Source: Saccoglossus kowalevskii (Eukaryota > Hemichordata > Enteropneusta > Harrimaniidae). Taken from it: DNA of 64,000 bases. The stretch covers positions 375,093-439,092 of the forward strand of contig NW_003145790.1 in the NCBI RefSeq assembly GCF_000003605.2. Direction: 5' to 3'. Shown piece by piece: positions 24,226-37,440 of the stretch (within the stretch, counting starts at the first letter, position 1; each line of letters starts with the position of its first letter). Below the pieces are notes generated by a model. It was not told the origin of the DNA. It saw nothing but the letters and a program-made list of their open reading frames with translations, and ran no database searches. The position numbers and the translations under genes were made by a program.

Positions 24226-26292
24226 GTCAATACTTTATTGTCATAAAAGCGTATAACATGACGAATTAAATTTTCAAACAGGCACTTTGTGATTGTGTAT
24301 AGTATATCAGTATATTTAAATACAAGCGTGTGTGTAGATCTCTATTTACTGAATTTTGTTGAATTCGTACAATAAGCGAATCAAAACAATTTCAGATCAG
24401 TATACCGCTCCACTCTAAGCACCGGTAAAATTATCTTACCGTCTTGCGCAAATAATCGTGTTAATATCCTCTACTCACAGTCTTCTTCTACAATACATTT
24501 CATTCGACATAATGACACAATTTTATTCAACTCCGTCGTGACTTTGTGTAAACACCGAGATGATTGTGTAACTAACACCACGAGTGTGTTTTGTCTCATA
24601 AGCACCGAAAAGTTCGCTACAGCGTGAAATCAGATGAACCATTATTATCACGATAGCATACATAATATGAATAATTTGCGATTCTTTTTGTCTGAGTTTG
24701 TATGAAACTGGCGAGTACGCCTGAAAATAAAAACGTGCGATCGCGATTCTTTCTGCTCACAGTTGCATTGAGTGTTTTCTTATCATTTTTATAAAACAGC
24801 ACGACGCAGCGTGAAATTGAATGGGTTATATATTGTACCTGTTTCATGAGAATAATGAACACTATAGAATGACATGTACAACAGATAAACAACGCGCTTG
24901 GAAATAACACGTGAGATGTGCTAACTGGCAATGTTAACGCAGAAAAAATGTTACACTGTTATCTGAACTGCAAATAGTCTACGAGATTTCGTTGATAGCA
25001 GGAAAGCTACACCTTAATTACTCGTATTATTTTCGCACTTCCATCACATTTACTGTTTCGTGGACCTACGTAACAGTGGTATTCATACCAGTTCCCGCGA
25101 TTTTATAAATGAACACTATGTCAGCGAGATCTCGGCGACCATTTTCGAATCAGGTCCATTACATTGTAAAAGAAAGAATATTGATGGATGTACATCACAC
25201 TTGTGACGTCATTTCCTGGTCTCGTGTGTCATGCGCAATTAGTGCAGACTAATACAAATGAGCTACGATTCGAAGACAACTACGAAAGCTTCAAGAAAAA
25301 ATCAACAGTGCGTGTAAAAAGGCGAACGTTTATACTAGTTGAAAGTCTGCACACAACTGCATAATTCTGGTGGAACTAGAAATAAAATAGTCCCAACTCC
25401 AATACATACAAACATACACTAATTAAACATTTTTTCTTCAGTTTTCTAATTTTCGAATAAACGTAACATTTATTATTTCCGTAAGTGTACACTAGTGAAT
25501 AGAACATGTTTCTAGTTGTGTGTAAATGTCAAATTGTGGAACCGGAAGTATTTTGTCGAGCGCGACAGTGATGGATGGTAAATAGCGTAGGAATATGGAA
25601 GAGGTTACCAGTACGCCATCAATACAAATGTTAGTGTCAAAACAGAACAGATTATATTAGAAAACACATTTGTTTCATTTGAGCGATACATCATGTCATG
25701 AATTAGTATTTGCTCCAGAACGTTTCTATGGAAACCGCGTTCTTGCCTCTAAAATCAGATACCAAGACGAGCTTAGTCCTACATACGTAGAGCTGCGGTT
25801 AATACGGCACTCAAAAAAAGTCCTTTGTCAAGGTTATATTGCTTAAAGTAGAATACTACTCGTTTGTGCTTTGACTTGTACTTATATGTGTAACCCTATT
25901 TCAAAAAATATATATATTTGTTTTCTAGTGTTATATCTATGACATAATAGGTTCATGGTACTTTGCAGTTATTCCCCGACACTTCGACTTTATTGTAACG
26001 TGGTTTAGCAGTTTTTTACGAGTCATTTTATCACTTGTCTATTTAGCTATATCGGTGTGTGTATAAATAAAAAATCCTTTTTCTTGTGTTCCTTACTAGC
26101 TTCAACCATTTGAATAGAACACATAAGGGTCAAATTTAATATAGAGTTTAAGTAAGCATGTGTTTTCATCAAATGAATAAACTGTTATTACTCTAAGTTG
26201 ACGTGTTGTATGATGCAATTACGTACATACAGCCTAAATCACTGTGTCTTGTATCATATGGGTATAACTGTTTGAACAATAAATGCATAAGT
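24226..26292. other. No recognised gene
   Basis: AT-rich, with a minus-strand frame at 24617-24931 of chance-like composition. No domain, RNA gene or clear repeat seen. Confidence 0.5.
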
Positions 26293-26335
26293 TGTTTATT
26301 TATTTGTTTATTTATTTATTTGTTTATTTATTTAT
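26293..26335 (+). repeat. (TTTA/TTTG)n tetranucleotide tract
   Basis: About ten units alternating TTTA and TTTG. Confidence 0.9.
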
Positions 26336-26602
26336 AAAACTATTTTTCGGATACATTTCCAATCACTTAATTCGGCGTACGTCAACGTTCAAACCGAAAT
26401 ATGATTTTGGTATTTGTTTACATGTCTTGTAAAGTAGGGTCGTTACAACGCAGCTTCGTTGACTTGTTTATCAGTTAAAAGTGACGTCGCACATCTACTA
26501 AGGGTAATAAGAAAAATTATTCCAAGAAACCATCTTATTTTCGATGTGCGGCAAATACTAGGGATGACGCGTGGTATTGCGCTAAGTAATTTCCATATTG
26601 AG

Positions 26603-26757
26603 CTAAAACGAGGGAGTCGTCATCTGCGCATGCGGGAGACGGTCATATCGTGTCGTTGATTACAAACAAGCGTCTACCCATGAGACTTTGCGAGTTTGGC
26701 GTGCGTTGTTAGAACCCAATTCCCGCGCGTGCGCAGGTGGCGACCCGTCCGCTTTAA
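26603..26757 (+). mobile_element. Family A1 MITE, copy 1
   Basis: Inverted ends: left AAAACGAGGG then GTCGTCATCTGCGCATGCG; right, reverse-complemented, TTAAAGCGGACGGGTCG then CCACCTGCGCACGCGCGGG. The interior has ACAAACAAGCGTCTACCCAT, shared with the copies at 43.1 kb (inverted) and 49.9 kb. It has no coding capacity. Similarity between copies seems to continue a few bases outward (CATATTGAG here, CATACTGAG at copy 2), so the true tips may lie slightly further out. TTAA at the tip is consistent with a TTAA-targeting superfamily, but this is not proven. Confidence 0.8.
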
Positions 26758-29700
26758 TATCAATTCTGCATCGAGCTATATCCGACGTTATCTACGGTAT
26801 TAGCCGCGAATAACCTTTTATCGTATGAGAAACTCAATCAGCGAAAACATCACTCAAGTAAACAATACGTTCCGTTTCAAAATGAACAAGACGTCATATC
26901 GCTTACATACGTACGGTAAATGCCAAATCATCAACACTGGCAGGGTTGTGGCAAATGGAGCTCTTCATTCGATGTTGCGCACTGTGTGCCATTGACCCCG
27001 AGTCAAAAAAACATTACCGAAGTCAACATACTTCAAGGGGGTAAAAAAAATATATCGGTCAAGTACCACAGGATATTACTGCACCTAAAACAGTGAGGCA
27101 CCGCGGATATCGCCGTTACTTATTGTAAATACCATCGCTTGTATTCACATCCCATTCTGTATTTAATGATTTTCAACATTTTCATTATTTCAAACCATCT
27201 TCTAAATCATTTTCTTCGACACGAAACCATAAAACTGGAGATATTTATTTAATTAGGTGTCTTGGGAGAAATATGAAAAATTGAAGTGGATATTTTGTTT
27301 TCATCGCCCTCTATTCATATGCAATATAGTACGAATATGAAAAGGTCTACTCGTTTTACATACAAATTATATTAAATTAGTGAATCCGGTAATTGGAGGC
27401 ATGTTGTCCAAATAAATTCGCAATCACGTTACACCGTGTCCTACAAGCCCCAACTGTATTCATTTGCCAATTGCATTCATTTGTAATTGTTGTCGTTTGT
27501 CGAGCCATCGACTCGATCAACATGAATACGATATCTGATTGTAGGGCGACAATCTTATGGGACCGACTTCGAAAAGTTCGACGATCTGTATTTCCAAATT
27601 GCGTGCAGTGACAACGATCTTCCCCGTCATCGATTGCTTTTGACAGTGGTTGAAATGACACATGATATTCTCTTGGAGCGTAGTAGGAAACGTTCAGGGA
27701 GTGAAATCTCTAATTACATCAAATTATCAGGCTCTCGACACTTCTTCAATATCGATACAAACTCATTAAAAAGTCACGTAATTGTGTGCTACATAGATCA
27801 AGTCCGACATGAAACGTACATACTGTTGTGGATTTCCTTTTAATAATTGACCTAGCACTTTCATTCTTTCATTCTTGTAAGTGCAGTCATGTTATGTTGT
27901 CATACTATTCTCTCACAAGCGTGTTCCACGCTTTTGTGTTGTATCCGAGAAAATAATTCAGAATCGGGTTTTAATATCCGGCGGCAAAGTTAACCAATAT
28001 CCGTTTAGTATTGAGTTGGAGGATGATCTTTGGATAAATTCGATGTTTTTCATTTACTAAAGTGAAAATTAAGACAGCCAGAAGTAATTTTTTGCAATTC
28101 TAAGATCCGTGTTATTTTTTTTTATAATTACAGTTAGGCAAACGCGAATAAATAGTATGAATAGCTAGCTACTAGTTTTATTGTCGACTATGTTTTGTTG
28201 AAGGCCTTTAATGTGTCGGTTGCTTATCAATAAATGATACTTCGGTATACGTCACAGTAAATCCTTCCATACATTGCTGTTTGTAACTACTGCTTTGGGT
28301 GCGCCCTTAGTTCGCTGAAGAACGTACTATACAATGTTCGAGGTGGCACAGACGCAGTAGCAGCGGGAGTGAAACCCCCATTCTATGCATTATGCATGAC
28401 TGTACGGGAAACTACCCGTATATACTCATCTTATATACTTCTTATATACTACACATATTTCTTAATTACATCTTTTTTAGAAGAAAGCTGACGTGTAGCG
28501 ACGCGCGTGTACCGATCTTAAAGATTGCGACTTGTTAATGTCGTTCCTGCTAATAAGCCAAATGCGTGGTCGCATATCGCAATGCTACTACGTTAACCGG
28601 TGAACGCGAATTATCTTGTTAAAAACAACTGAACAACCAATTCTAGATTTTCCACTAAAAACCGAATACCACAATCGCTTGGATTTATTTATGCTTGGAA
28701 AACTAATATTCTTAAAAAGAAAAATTGTCGTCATCTGTTTGAGTTATCAGGCACCGAAAACATCCTTCTTTCCATGGCAACAACATCCAAGATTGGTACT
28801 TGTCTTCATAGGAAAACTCTTCGGAAAATGTCATAAGAATACAAAGTGTTGAGTTATAAAAAAATTATTCCGAAATATTTGTTTCCATAGCAACCATATT
28901 CGCGTCTTCGCCATTGTACTTGTTTTCAAGACCAAGCCTTTTTAAACATCCCTTGTGAATCCATTTAATTTTTCTGAAATTGTTGTTTTCCTGTCAACAT
29001 CTATACCGACATTTAATTGATTGATACAAACAAAAAAACGCCAGTTCTAGACACACGTGTGTAAATATTGCTGAGTTGGGGGACATTGAATCTTTGACGT
29101 CATATGTAGCTGAAGAAAATCTTACTTTTTTTTCTTGCGATTGTACATGAAAAATAAAACACAATGACAATGTTTTAGCTTCATTAACGGAAACCAGACG
29201 GACGGCCTGGCGGGTATGCAAGTCAATTTCATAAAGATTTAGAGCAATACACTCCAACACACAATTGATATCAAGATAATACCTTCCCACAGCTATTCTA
29301 CGAATCCGCAAAATATATATATTACAAATACTATATAATAATTTGTTTTTGTGCTTTGAAGATGCCGTCTTCATTGCCCTGAGAAAAGTAATTGCGCAAC
29401 CTTGTGCTACACGTATAAAACGACACAGCAGTGAATAGAAAGTAAATTACTCATTCATTCATTCTGCCAAAAGCATACACGCACACACTAACACACACTC
29501 TCTCTCCCTCCTTTGCGATGTGTCTCTTGTACAATTTGCGTGTGATTTGTACACTTTAAATGATGAAATTTAAAAAAACGTTTGATCATCATGAGTTTTT
29601 CAACTGTCCTATGATAATAATCATTATTATGGTTAGGTTTCTCTTCACTTCAGTTTCCAGACCATTGAGCTATTGTAGTTTGCTTTTGTGAGTAAAATCA

Positions 29701-30562
29701 TTTTAAACAAGGCATGAGATTAGGGTGTTCGTGACTTTGCTATCCACACTGATGAGCCGTTCATATGATAGAGACATTAATTAAAACAAAATTTAACCAC
29801 CCGTATTCACCGCAAAGCAGTCGTAAATACATGACAAGGTATGATGTCCAACTGCAAATCCAATACAGCGTACATGTCAAAAAAGTTCAATCCCACTATG
29901 ACAGAATGCGCAATAACGTAAGCGGGACTTGTGTGTTCCTATAACGTCATATGCTTAAGAAGGCGTGATATTTTCTTTAAGGTTGCGTTTAGTGGTATTG
30001 TCTGTGATGGCGATTGAATATTGAATGCCGGTGACGGTTTTCAAGGTATGGTGGTCACATGACAGTGCGTGTCATTAGTGATTGCAAATGATTCTACTCA
30101 ATCTTTGAAAACGTTTTTTTTTTTTTTACTATTTAGAAAAAAGGTTATCGACCAGACACAACTACCTTGTGATTACACCAAGATATAAAAATGTAGTATT
30201 GTATCTCTTTAATAACGTTTCGTTTTCAGTTATTGTCATAATGATATAGAATTATCTTGAAAAGCAGACATCATATACATAATATTTCTTCAATGTAATA
30301 AAATATAAAAAGTATAATGTGTACATGCCGGCATATATCATGTAAACACGTGCTGTTGTATTTTCGCAGCTTTGAGGTTATATAATGTATATTTCAGCTC
30401 ATCAGTCATTGGACAATTTATTTTGCGAAAGGTTTTATTTTTTAGGTAATGTCATACCTAGGAAATCACTTTCGCTATTAAACAATGACAGCTTTCATTT
30501 TTACATGCCTATAAATTCTACAAATGGTTCAATATTTCCACAAAAGCTGATATCAAATCTTT
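26758..30562. other. No recognised gene
   Basis: Frames at 27377-27661 (minus), 27393-27611 (plus) and a 126-codon minus-strand frame at 28994-29374 are within chance length for this composition and show no domain. A CA/CT-rich microsatellite run lies at about 29477-29513. Confidence 0.5.
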
Positions 30563-31099
30563 GGTCAGGGGATAACATGTTTGCTACAGCTGGGCCTCAT
30601 ATCTATGTTTCAGTTGTGGATCACATTTCTGCTTTAGGTTGGGATCACACCTCTGGTTAATTGAGAGACCACATCTTTGCTTCATTTCGGGATCACATCC
30701 TTACTTCAGTTTGGGATCGCATTTCTACGTCAGTGGGGATCATATCTCTGCTTCATGTTTGGTTCCATTCCGACTTCAGTTTGGCATCACATCTCTGTTG
30801 AATTTGGGCCTCACATATCTGTTTCAGTTGGGAACCACACCTCTAGTTCAGTTGGGGATCACATCTCTGCTTCAGTTTCGGATCATATTTCAGCTTCAAT
30901 TTGGAATCCCACCCCTAATTGAGTTGGGCGCCACTGCTTCACTTCTGCTTCGGTTGGGAATCACGTATCTGGTTTACGTATTGATCACATCCCTGCTTGA
31001 GCTGTGTATCTGCTGCAGTTGTGGATCACATCTCTGGTTCAGTTTGGGATCACATTTCTACTTTAGTTGGGAATCACACCTCTGGTTCAGTTTGGGATC

Positions 31100-31285
31100 A
31101 CATTTCTACTTCAGTTTGTGATCACATCTCTGGTTCAGTTTGGGATCACATTTCTACTTCAGTTGGGGATCACATCTCTGCTTAAGTTGAGCCTCACATA
31201 TCTGCTTTAGTTGGACCTCACATCTCTATATTTCCGTTGGGGATCACATTTCTGCTCCAGTTTGGGATCACATCTCTGGTTCAGT
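31100..31285 (+). repeat. Higher-order block of the minisatellite, copy 1
   Basis: Nearly identical to 31844-32029, including the unusual unit containing CTCTATATTTCCGTTGGGG. The offset is 744 bp, exactly 31 units. Confidence 0.85.
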
Positions 31286-31843
31286 TGAGAACCACATCTC
31301 TGCTTCAGTTGGGCCTCATATCACTATTTCAGTTGGGGATTACATCTCTGCTACAGGTGGGGATCATTTCTCTGGTTCAGTTGGGCCTCCCATTTCTGTT
31401 ATAGTTGGAGATCACATATATGCTTCATTTGAAGATCACATCTCTGCTTTATTTGGAGATCACATCTCTGCTTCAGTTTGGGATCACATCTCTGCTTCAG
31501 TTTGGGATCTCATTTCTACTTCAGCAGGGATCATATCTCCGATTCAGTTGGAGCTCATATCTCTGCTTCATTTTTGGTTCCATTTCGACTTTAGTTTGGC
31601 ATCACATCTCTGCTTAATTTGGGCCTCACATAGCTGTTTCAGTTGGGGATCACACCTCCAGTTTAGTTGGGGGATCACATTTCTGCTACAGTTGAATTCA
31701 CATCTCTGTTACAGCTTCGTATCATATTTCTGCTTCAATTTGGAATCCCACCTCTGGTTGAGTTGGGCGTCACATCTCTGCTTCAGTTGGGAATTATGTA
31801 TCTGGTTTAATTGTGGATCACATACCTGCTTCAGCTGTGCATC

Positions 31844-32029
31844 ACATTTCTACTTCAGTTTGGGATCACACCTCTGGTTCAGTTTGGGATCACATTTCTA
31901 CTTCAGTTGGGAATCACATCTCTGCTTAAGTTGAGCCTCACATATCTGCTTTAGTTGGACCTCACATCTCTATATTTCCGTTGGGGATCACATTTCTGCT
32001 CCAGTTTGGGATCACATCTCTGGTTCAGT
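31844..32029 (+). repeat. Higher-order block of the minisatellite, copy 2
   Basis: Partner of 31100-31285. A following block beginning TTGGGCCTCCCATTT (32053) repeats the one at 31381 at an offset of 672 bp, exactly 28 units. Confidence 0.85.
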
Positions 32030-33490
32030 TGGGAATCACATCTCTGGTTCAGTTGGGCCTCCCATTTATGTTATAGTTGGGGATCACATCTATGCTTCAT
32101 TTGGATATCACATCTCTGCTTCATTTGGGGATCACGTCTCTGCTTCAGTTCGGGATCTCATTTCTACTTCAGTAGGGATCATATCTCTGATTTTAGTCGA
32201 AGATCATATCTCTGCTTCATGTTTGGTTCCATTCCGACTTCAGTTTGGCATCACATCTCTGTTGAATCTGGGCCTTACATAGCTGTTTCAGTGGGGGATC
32301 ACACCCCCAGTTTAGTTGGCAATCACATCTCTGCTTCAGTTTGGGATCACATCTCTGCTTCAGTTTGGGATCACATCTCTGCTTCAGTTCGTGATCGCAT
32401 TTCTACTTCTGTGGGGATTATATCTCTGATTCAGTTGGAGCTCATATCTCTGCTTAATTTTTGGTTCCATTTCGACTTTAGTTTGGCATCACATCTCTGC
32501 TGAATTTGGGCCTCACATATCTGTTTCAGTTTGGGATCACACCTCCAGTTTAGTTGAGGATTACATCTCTGCTACAGTTGGGATCACATCTCTGCTTAAG
32601 TTTCGGATCATATTTCTGCTTCAATTTGGAATCCCACCTCTGATTGATTTGGACGTCACATCTCTGCTTCAGTTGGGAATCACGTATCTGGTTTAATTGT
32701 GGACCACATTCGTGTTTCAGCTGTGGATCGCATATCTGGTTCAGTTGGGCCTCATATCACTGTTGCATTAGGGATCGTATATCTGCTGCAGTTAGGGGTC
32801 ACATCTCTGGTTCAGTTGGGCCTCGCATTTCTGCCTCAGTTGTGGATCACATATCTGCTTCTGTTGGGATTCACATCTCTGCTTCAGTTTTGGTCACATT
32901 TCTGCTTCAGTTGGGGTTCACATCTCTGCTTCAGTTTGGGATCAAATCTCTGCTTCAGTTGAGGTTCACATCTCTGCTTCAGTTTTGGATCAAATCTCTG
33001 CTTGAGTTTGGGATCACATGATAACATCTGCTTGAGTTTGGGATCATATATCCCTAGTCCAGTTGGGAATCACATCTCTGCTTCAGTTGAGGATAACATC
33101 TCTGCTTCAGTTTGTGATCGCATCTCTGATCATATCTCTGTTACCAGTTGGGGTCACATTTCTGCTTCTGCTTTAGTTGGGGATCTCACCCCTGGTTCAG
33201 TTAGCATCACATCTCTGCTTCAGTTGGGAATCACATCTCTGTTTCGTTTTGAGTCATATCCCTGCTTTACTTGGGATTTAATTGCTGCTTCAGTTGGGGA
33301 TCACATCTCTGCTTCAGTTTGGAATCACATCTCCGCTTCAGTTGTAAATCACAACTCTGCTTCAGTCAGAATCACATCACTGCTTCAGTTGGAGATCATA
33401 TTTCTGTTTCAGTTGAGGATCACATCTCTGGTTCAGTTGGAGATCACATCTTCAGTTTGGAATCTGTCTTCTGCTTCAATTGGATATTAT

Positions 33491-36400
33491 AGAAAGGGAT
33501 CTAGTTTCAATTTCATCTTTCAGTTTTGAGTTTCATCTCTTTTGAGTTTCATTTTTTGAGTTTCATCTATTTCATTTTATATCAGCTTTGAGTTGGGGTT
33601 TTCTTTTTGCTCCTTTTGGATTTATTGACAGTTATTGTATTGTGAATGTTCTATATGCAACATAAATGTTGACATTGAATTGACGAGGGTACGTTGACGT
33701 AGACTACAGATTATATATAGTAGTTATATTCTGAATCAACCTCCAGAATGGCTTTCCATGAAAAATACAGCATGGCATTCGATCCCATGAAGGGGCATTT
33801 GTATCTAGCCTAGCAACTCGACGTATCAGCTCAATCATCTCTGATTAGGGACCTTTGTACACCATGATAATACGGTTCCTTTCAATGGGTTATCTACCAT
33901 ATGTGCTTAATTATATTTAACATCAAGTTATGACAGTTTATTTCAATCAGTGTTGCATTCTGGGCGTATGAGAGTTAGGTTCTCTTGTTGCTGGGGCAAG
34001 CATGTGTGCGATTGTGATCAAATAAGCACAGTGTGACAACCTTTTGGTTATCACCAATATGCAAATGTATGCAGAAATTCTACCAGAACACATTAACGTG
34101 TATCAATCCTATAAAAAAATGTTCATTGAAGAAATCAAGCACGATGTATTTGAAAGTTTAAGTTATAAGGAAAAACAAAAATTGCTTAAACGAATGACTG
34201 ATTATAGAATGAACACCCCTTATTTTTTTATTCTGGTATCCACGCTGGTGTGCGCCTAGCTCGTAGCAACGTGGCATGTCGGTGATCATCGTTGGTTGTA
34301 TCACTGAAGCACTATTTTATTAATTTGGTATAACCTTATGTTTGTTGTAGTGATACCATTGATTTCATTCATGTCCAAAGAGACATTGATATAATACATA
34401 CATGAATAAGCAGATCCATCAGATGTTTGTTGCCATTATCTTCTCGCCAGATGTATCACTAATTGTTTATTAATGAGTTTAGGGGGTTATGAGTAATCAA
34501 CCACTCATGCATGGCATTGACAAGTTGACAAAGTAACACGTGACCTTGACAATATGACACCGTAACACGTAACACTTATGTCATGTAAGCGATGTTAGCT
34601 AATGTTACAAAGCATATGCAAAGGACGAAAAACATTTCTATTAGTAGACTTACTCAGAACATATCTAGCTTCCGTCGAGTACGCAAATATAGACAAATCG
34701 CATGATCTTTTGAAACTTTGCCAACATTGTTAAAAAAAGGCAAAATGGCATAAGTTGCCAACATTAACTATAAAAAAGTTGCATGTGCAAAGTTCCGCTT
34801 TCGTAAGCACGTCTAATTAATCACTCATTATCAGGCAAATCGTATAGCAATTGTCTTACGATTGAACTGACGTATTTTATCTGTTTGTACCCATCGCTGC
34901 ATAAATATCCCGTGGCAGATGTAACAATCAACTGAAATGGCAGAACCCATCAAATGCTTAATGACATTTAAATTTCTCGCTAGCAAGCCCGCTGAACAAA
35001 GTTTCCGTGTTTTGTTTCACTCACCTCTGCACATGCGTAAGTAAGTGTGACGTGTGACGTATTTGAGCAAGCCAAATTAAATTACCATTTCGGTAAAAAT
35101 TGGTCTCATAACATGACAGTTAGATAGAATGTTGATAAATTGTATGTCTGCTTTGTGTCAGTGACACCCATGTGCATTTACAAATTAACATGTTCGTAAA
35201 GAGCGATACCTTTAAACGTCTGGTTTTCAACAAAATGAAAGCGAAACTTAAGTTGAGACCAAACGTAGGTCACGAAACATTCGAGGACAAACGCGGAAAA
35301 TAGGAGTAACTATATAATCAGTGCCTCGGTATCAATTAAACAGTCCACTCACATGCCATCTATTGCTCGCACAAATATTATATAAATAATGTTTTTGTTG
35401 ACTGTTCTGTATATCCTTCACGTTACAAAAAACACATTTACGTTATCGTTTTATGTCTAGATGATAAGATATAAATTTGGGGTTTATGACACTTTTTTCG
35501 AATATAACTACTACGTCCCCCTCCCCGCTAAAACTGAAGCAAAAGTGATAGATGAGAAGGTGATATTGTGATTTTCTTCATTGATTATTTTTTCCAAAAT
35601 AGTTTTAGGGGGGAGTTATGTTTCAACCTGCCTAGTTAGAAGTTCACTTAATGACGAACAATGAACAACTAATGCTAAAAGCGTGTTCTCTGTTTGATTG
35701 ATAGAATTTCCTATTCACGCGGTGATAATACAATTAGAGCTAAGTCAATTACGTGTTTATATTTTAATTAAATTTAATGCAGAATCATATTTGAAAATAT
35801 TGATATGCTTTTTGATTCAGTATGTTTGACAGTCTTTTTATGCGTACAATGTCAACAACGTTCATATGAAATGACATTTGTCTTCGTTTCAAGGAACAGT
35901 TATTTATTTTTTCTTTGCCTTGTTTAAACCTTGAGAATTGGAGAATTTTGTATTACAAGCCTTTCTGCTATCGGTTCAAATGATCAAACCCAGGATGTGT
36001 AGCAAATACCACACACAACACCGAATATTAACCACGCATGTCAGCAAATGACATACTTAAAGTATCAATTCACTCAACGAAGTATGTCACATCGTTAGAA
36101 CCATTTTTATACTATGGTGAATATGTATCGTGACAGCACACACACGCTTTTTTCTAGGCGGAAGCAATTCAATGCGATTATCAGCAATTTGATTTATAAT
36201 AATGTGTATCGCTAACTGCTTCTCTGTAATCAGTGTCATATATCACTCGTCTTGGGACGTTAAAAATCCAATGAAATACAAATGTGATTTCTTTGATTTG
36301 CTTACACATTTTCCATAACACATTTACATCACACTAGAAAAAAATATATATTTAACAGCGACCTTGTTGCATTATTATTTTTTTGGCGATTTGCGTTATG

Positions 36401-37390
36401 TAATTCCTAGTGAAAGGTGTTTGTAACCCTCTCCCCTCTTCTAGACGACAGGAATACTAACTTCATCACTTCGTACGGTTAAACGCCAATCGTCAACAAA
36501 AACGTCAATCTCCATCGCATGCATGAAGTAACGCCTTTAATATTAGATGGTGTTTTTTCATGTATATCCAATGTACGCTGGAGGAGTTTGGAATGAACGT
36601 TCTGCCCATTATTCATGCGCGTTATTGAACAGTTCAATATTTTCGTTCTTACGTCGATCTCGTGCGTCATATAATATTTAGAAGTCTAGCAGCACACCAC
36701 AGTACTTGCATGCTTACATGCCCCCTCCCACTTTTATCTTGCGTTGTATAAGTGTCCTTATCTTAGAGATTATTTATGCTGGAGGGAATTTTTTCTATCT
36801 ATGAAATTTACATTCGTTATTCTCATGATTATTTTACGTTCGTCGTGGTTGTACGTGTACGTGTGCATCTGTGTCGATATCATAATCCCATCATATTATT
36901 ATATTATGGATTTGGTACGAAATTTACGTAATTATTTCTAGTGTGTGAATTTTTCAATTTTACGTTTCTCATCAACCGTCAACGTCCGAAATGTTAAAAG
37001 AAAATTGTATAAATCATCTTAATAGTCAATTGTCTCGGGTTATGCTACAAACAAGTGTGTTAAAATGGTTTAATACAATGTCTCGACAAGTTTTTAAAAA
37101 ATGATTACAAAATGATTCCTAATTGTACAAATTTGTGACATTGTCGAGTTTCATCAACGTGGTCTTAGAACGTCATCTTGAGTAGCCTTTGCGGGAGAAG
37201 GTTGGTAGTAAAAGTAATAAAAGACTCACAGAGGTTCGTACTACGTATTTCAAGCGTGGTAACAAGTAATCATTGGTGTTCCCAGAAAACAAAATGATTC
37301 TCAATTTAGGGAAAGAAAGCAATTAAATATGCATAATTAAACACCGCAGAAACAGATATATACACTGTCTAGTCTGAAATTAGTAAATAT
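33491..37390. other. No recognised gene; degenerate array edge at its left
   Basis: The first 80 bp hold three short TTTTGAGTTTCAT repeats (about 33524-33572) that look like a degraded edge of the minisatellite. A lysine-rich frame at 34059-34259 (MYAEILPEHINVYQSYKKMF at its start) looks helical, but has no domain, no clear splice signal and AT-driven composition. I list it only as a weak possibility. Two E-box-like ACACGTGA/ACACGTAA words lie near 34535-34570. Confidence 0.45.
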
Positions 37391-37440
37391 CCGATATCAG
37401 CCGATATCAGCCGATATTTGCCGATATTTGCCGATATTGC
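37391..37440 (+). repeat. 5 x 10-bp tandem repeat
   Basis: Five exact-length units: CCGATATCAG twice, CCGATATTTG twice, CCGATATTGC once. Confidence 0.95.

Larger units (their letters stand above)
30563..33490 (+). repeat. 24-bp minisatellite array, about 2.9 kb, open in four of six frames
   Basis: About 120 imperfect copies of a 24-bp unit with core GGGATCACATCTCTGCTT followed by CAGTTT or CAGTTG. Because 24 is a multiple of three, each frame translates as an octapeptide repeat: VWDHISAS, SLGSHLCF and QFGITSLL forward, and KQRCDPKL on the reverse strand. None of these four contains a stop. This explains the open runs at 30639-31121, 31548-31934, 31955-32503, 32644-33021 and 33002-33529. The unit has no ATG, and 23-bp units shift the frame repeatedly, so protein coding is unlikely though not excluded. 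Flanking DNA shows no TIR or LTR. Confidence 0.95.

Noticed and set aside
28994-29374. 126-codon minus-strand frame
   Set aside because: About one such frame is expected by chance in 64 kb of this base composition; no domain. An AG-like acceptor upstream is too weak to count.
30563-33490. CRISPR-like array
   Set aside because: Units are contiguous with no unique spacers, are imperfect, and sit in an animal-like genome; this is a minisatellite.
30563-33529. Long open frames in the array as real proteins
   Set aside because: All forward frames are open for the same arithmetic reason, no ATG occurs in the unit, and 23-bp units shift the frame.
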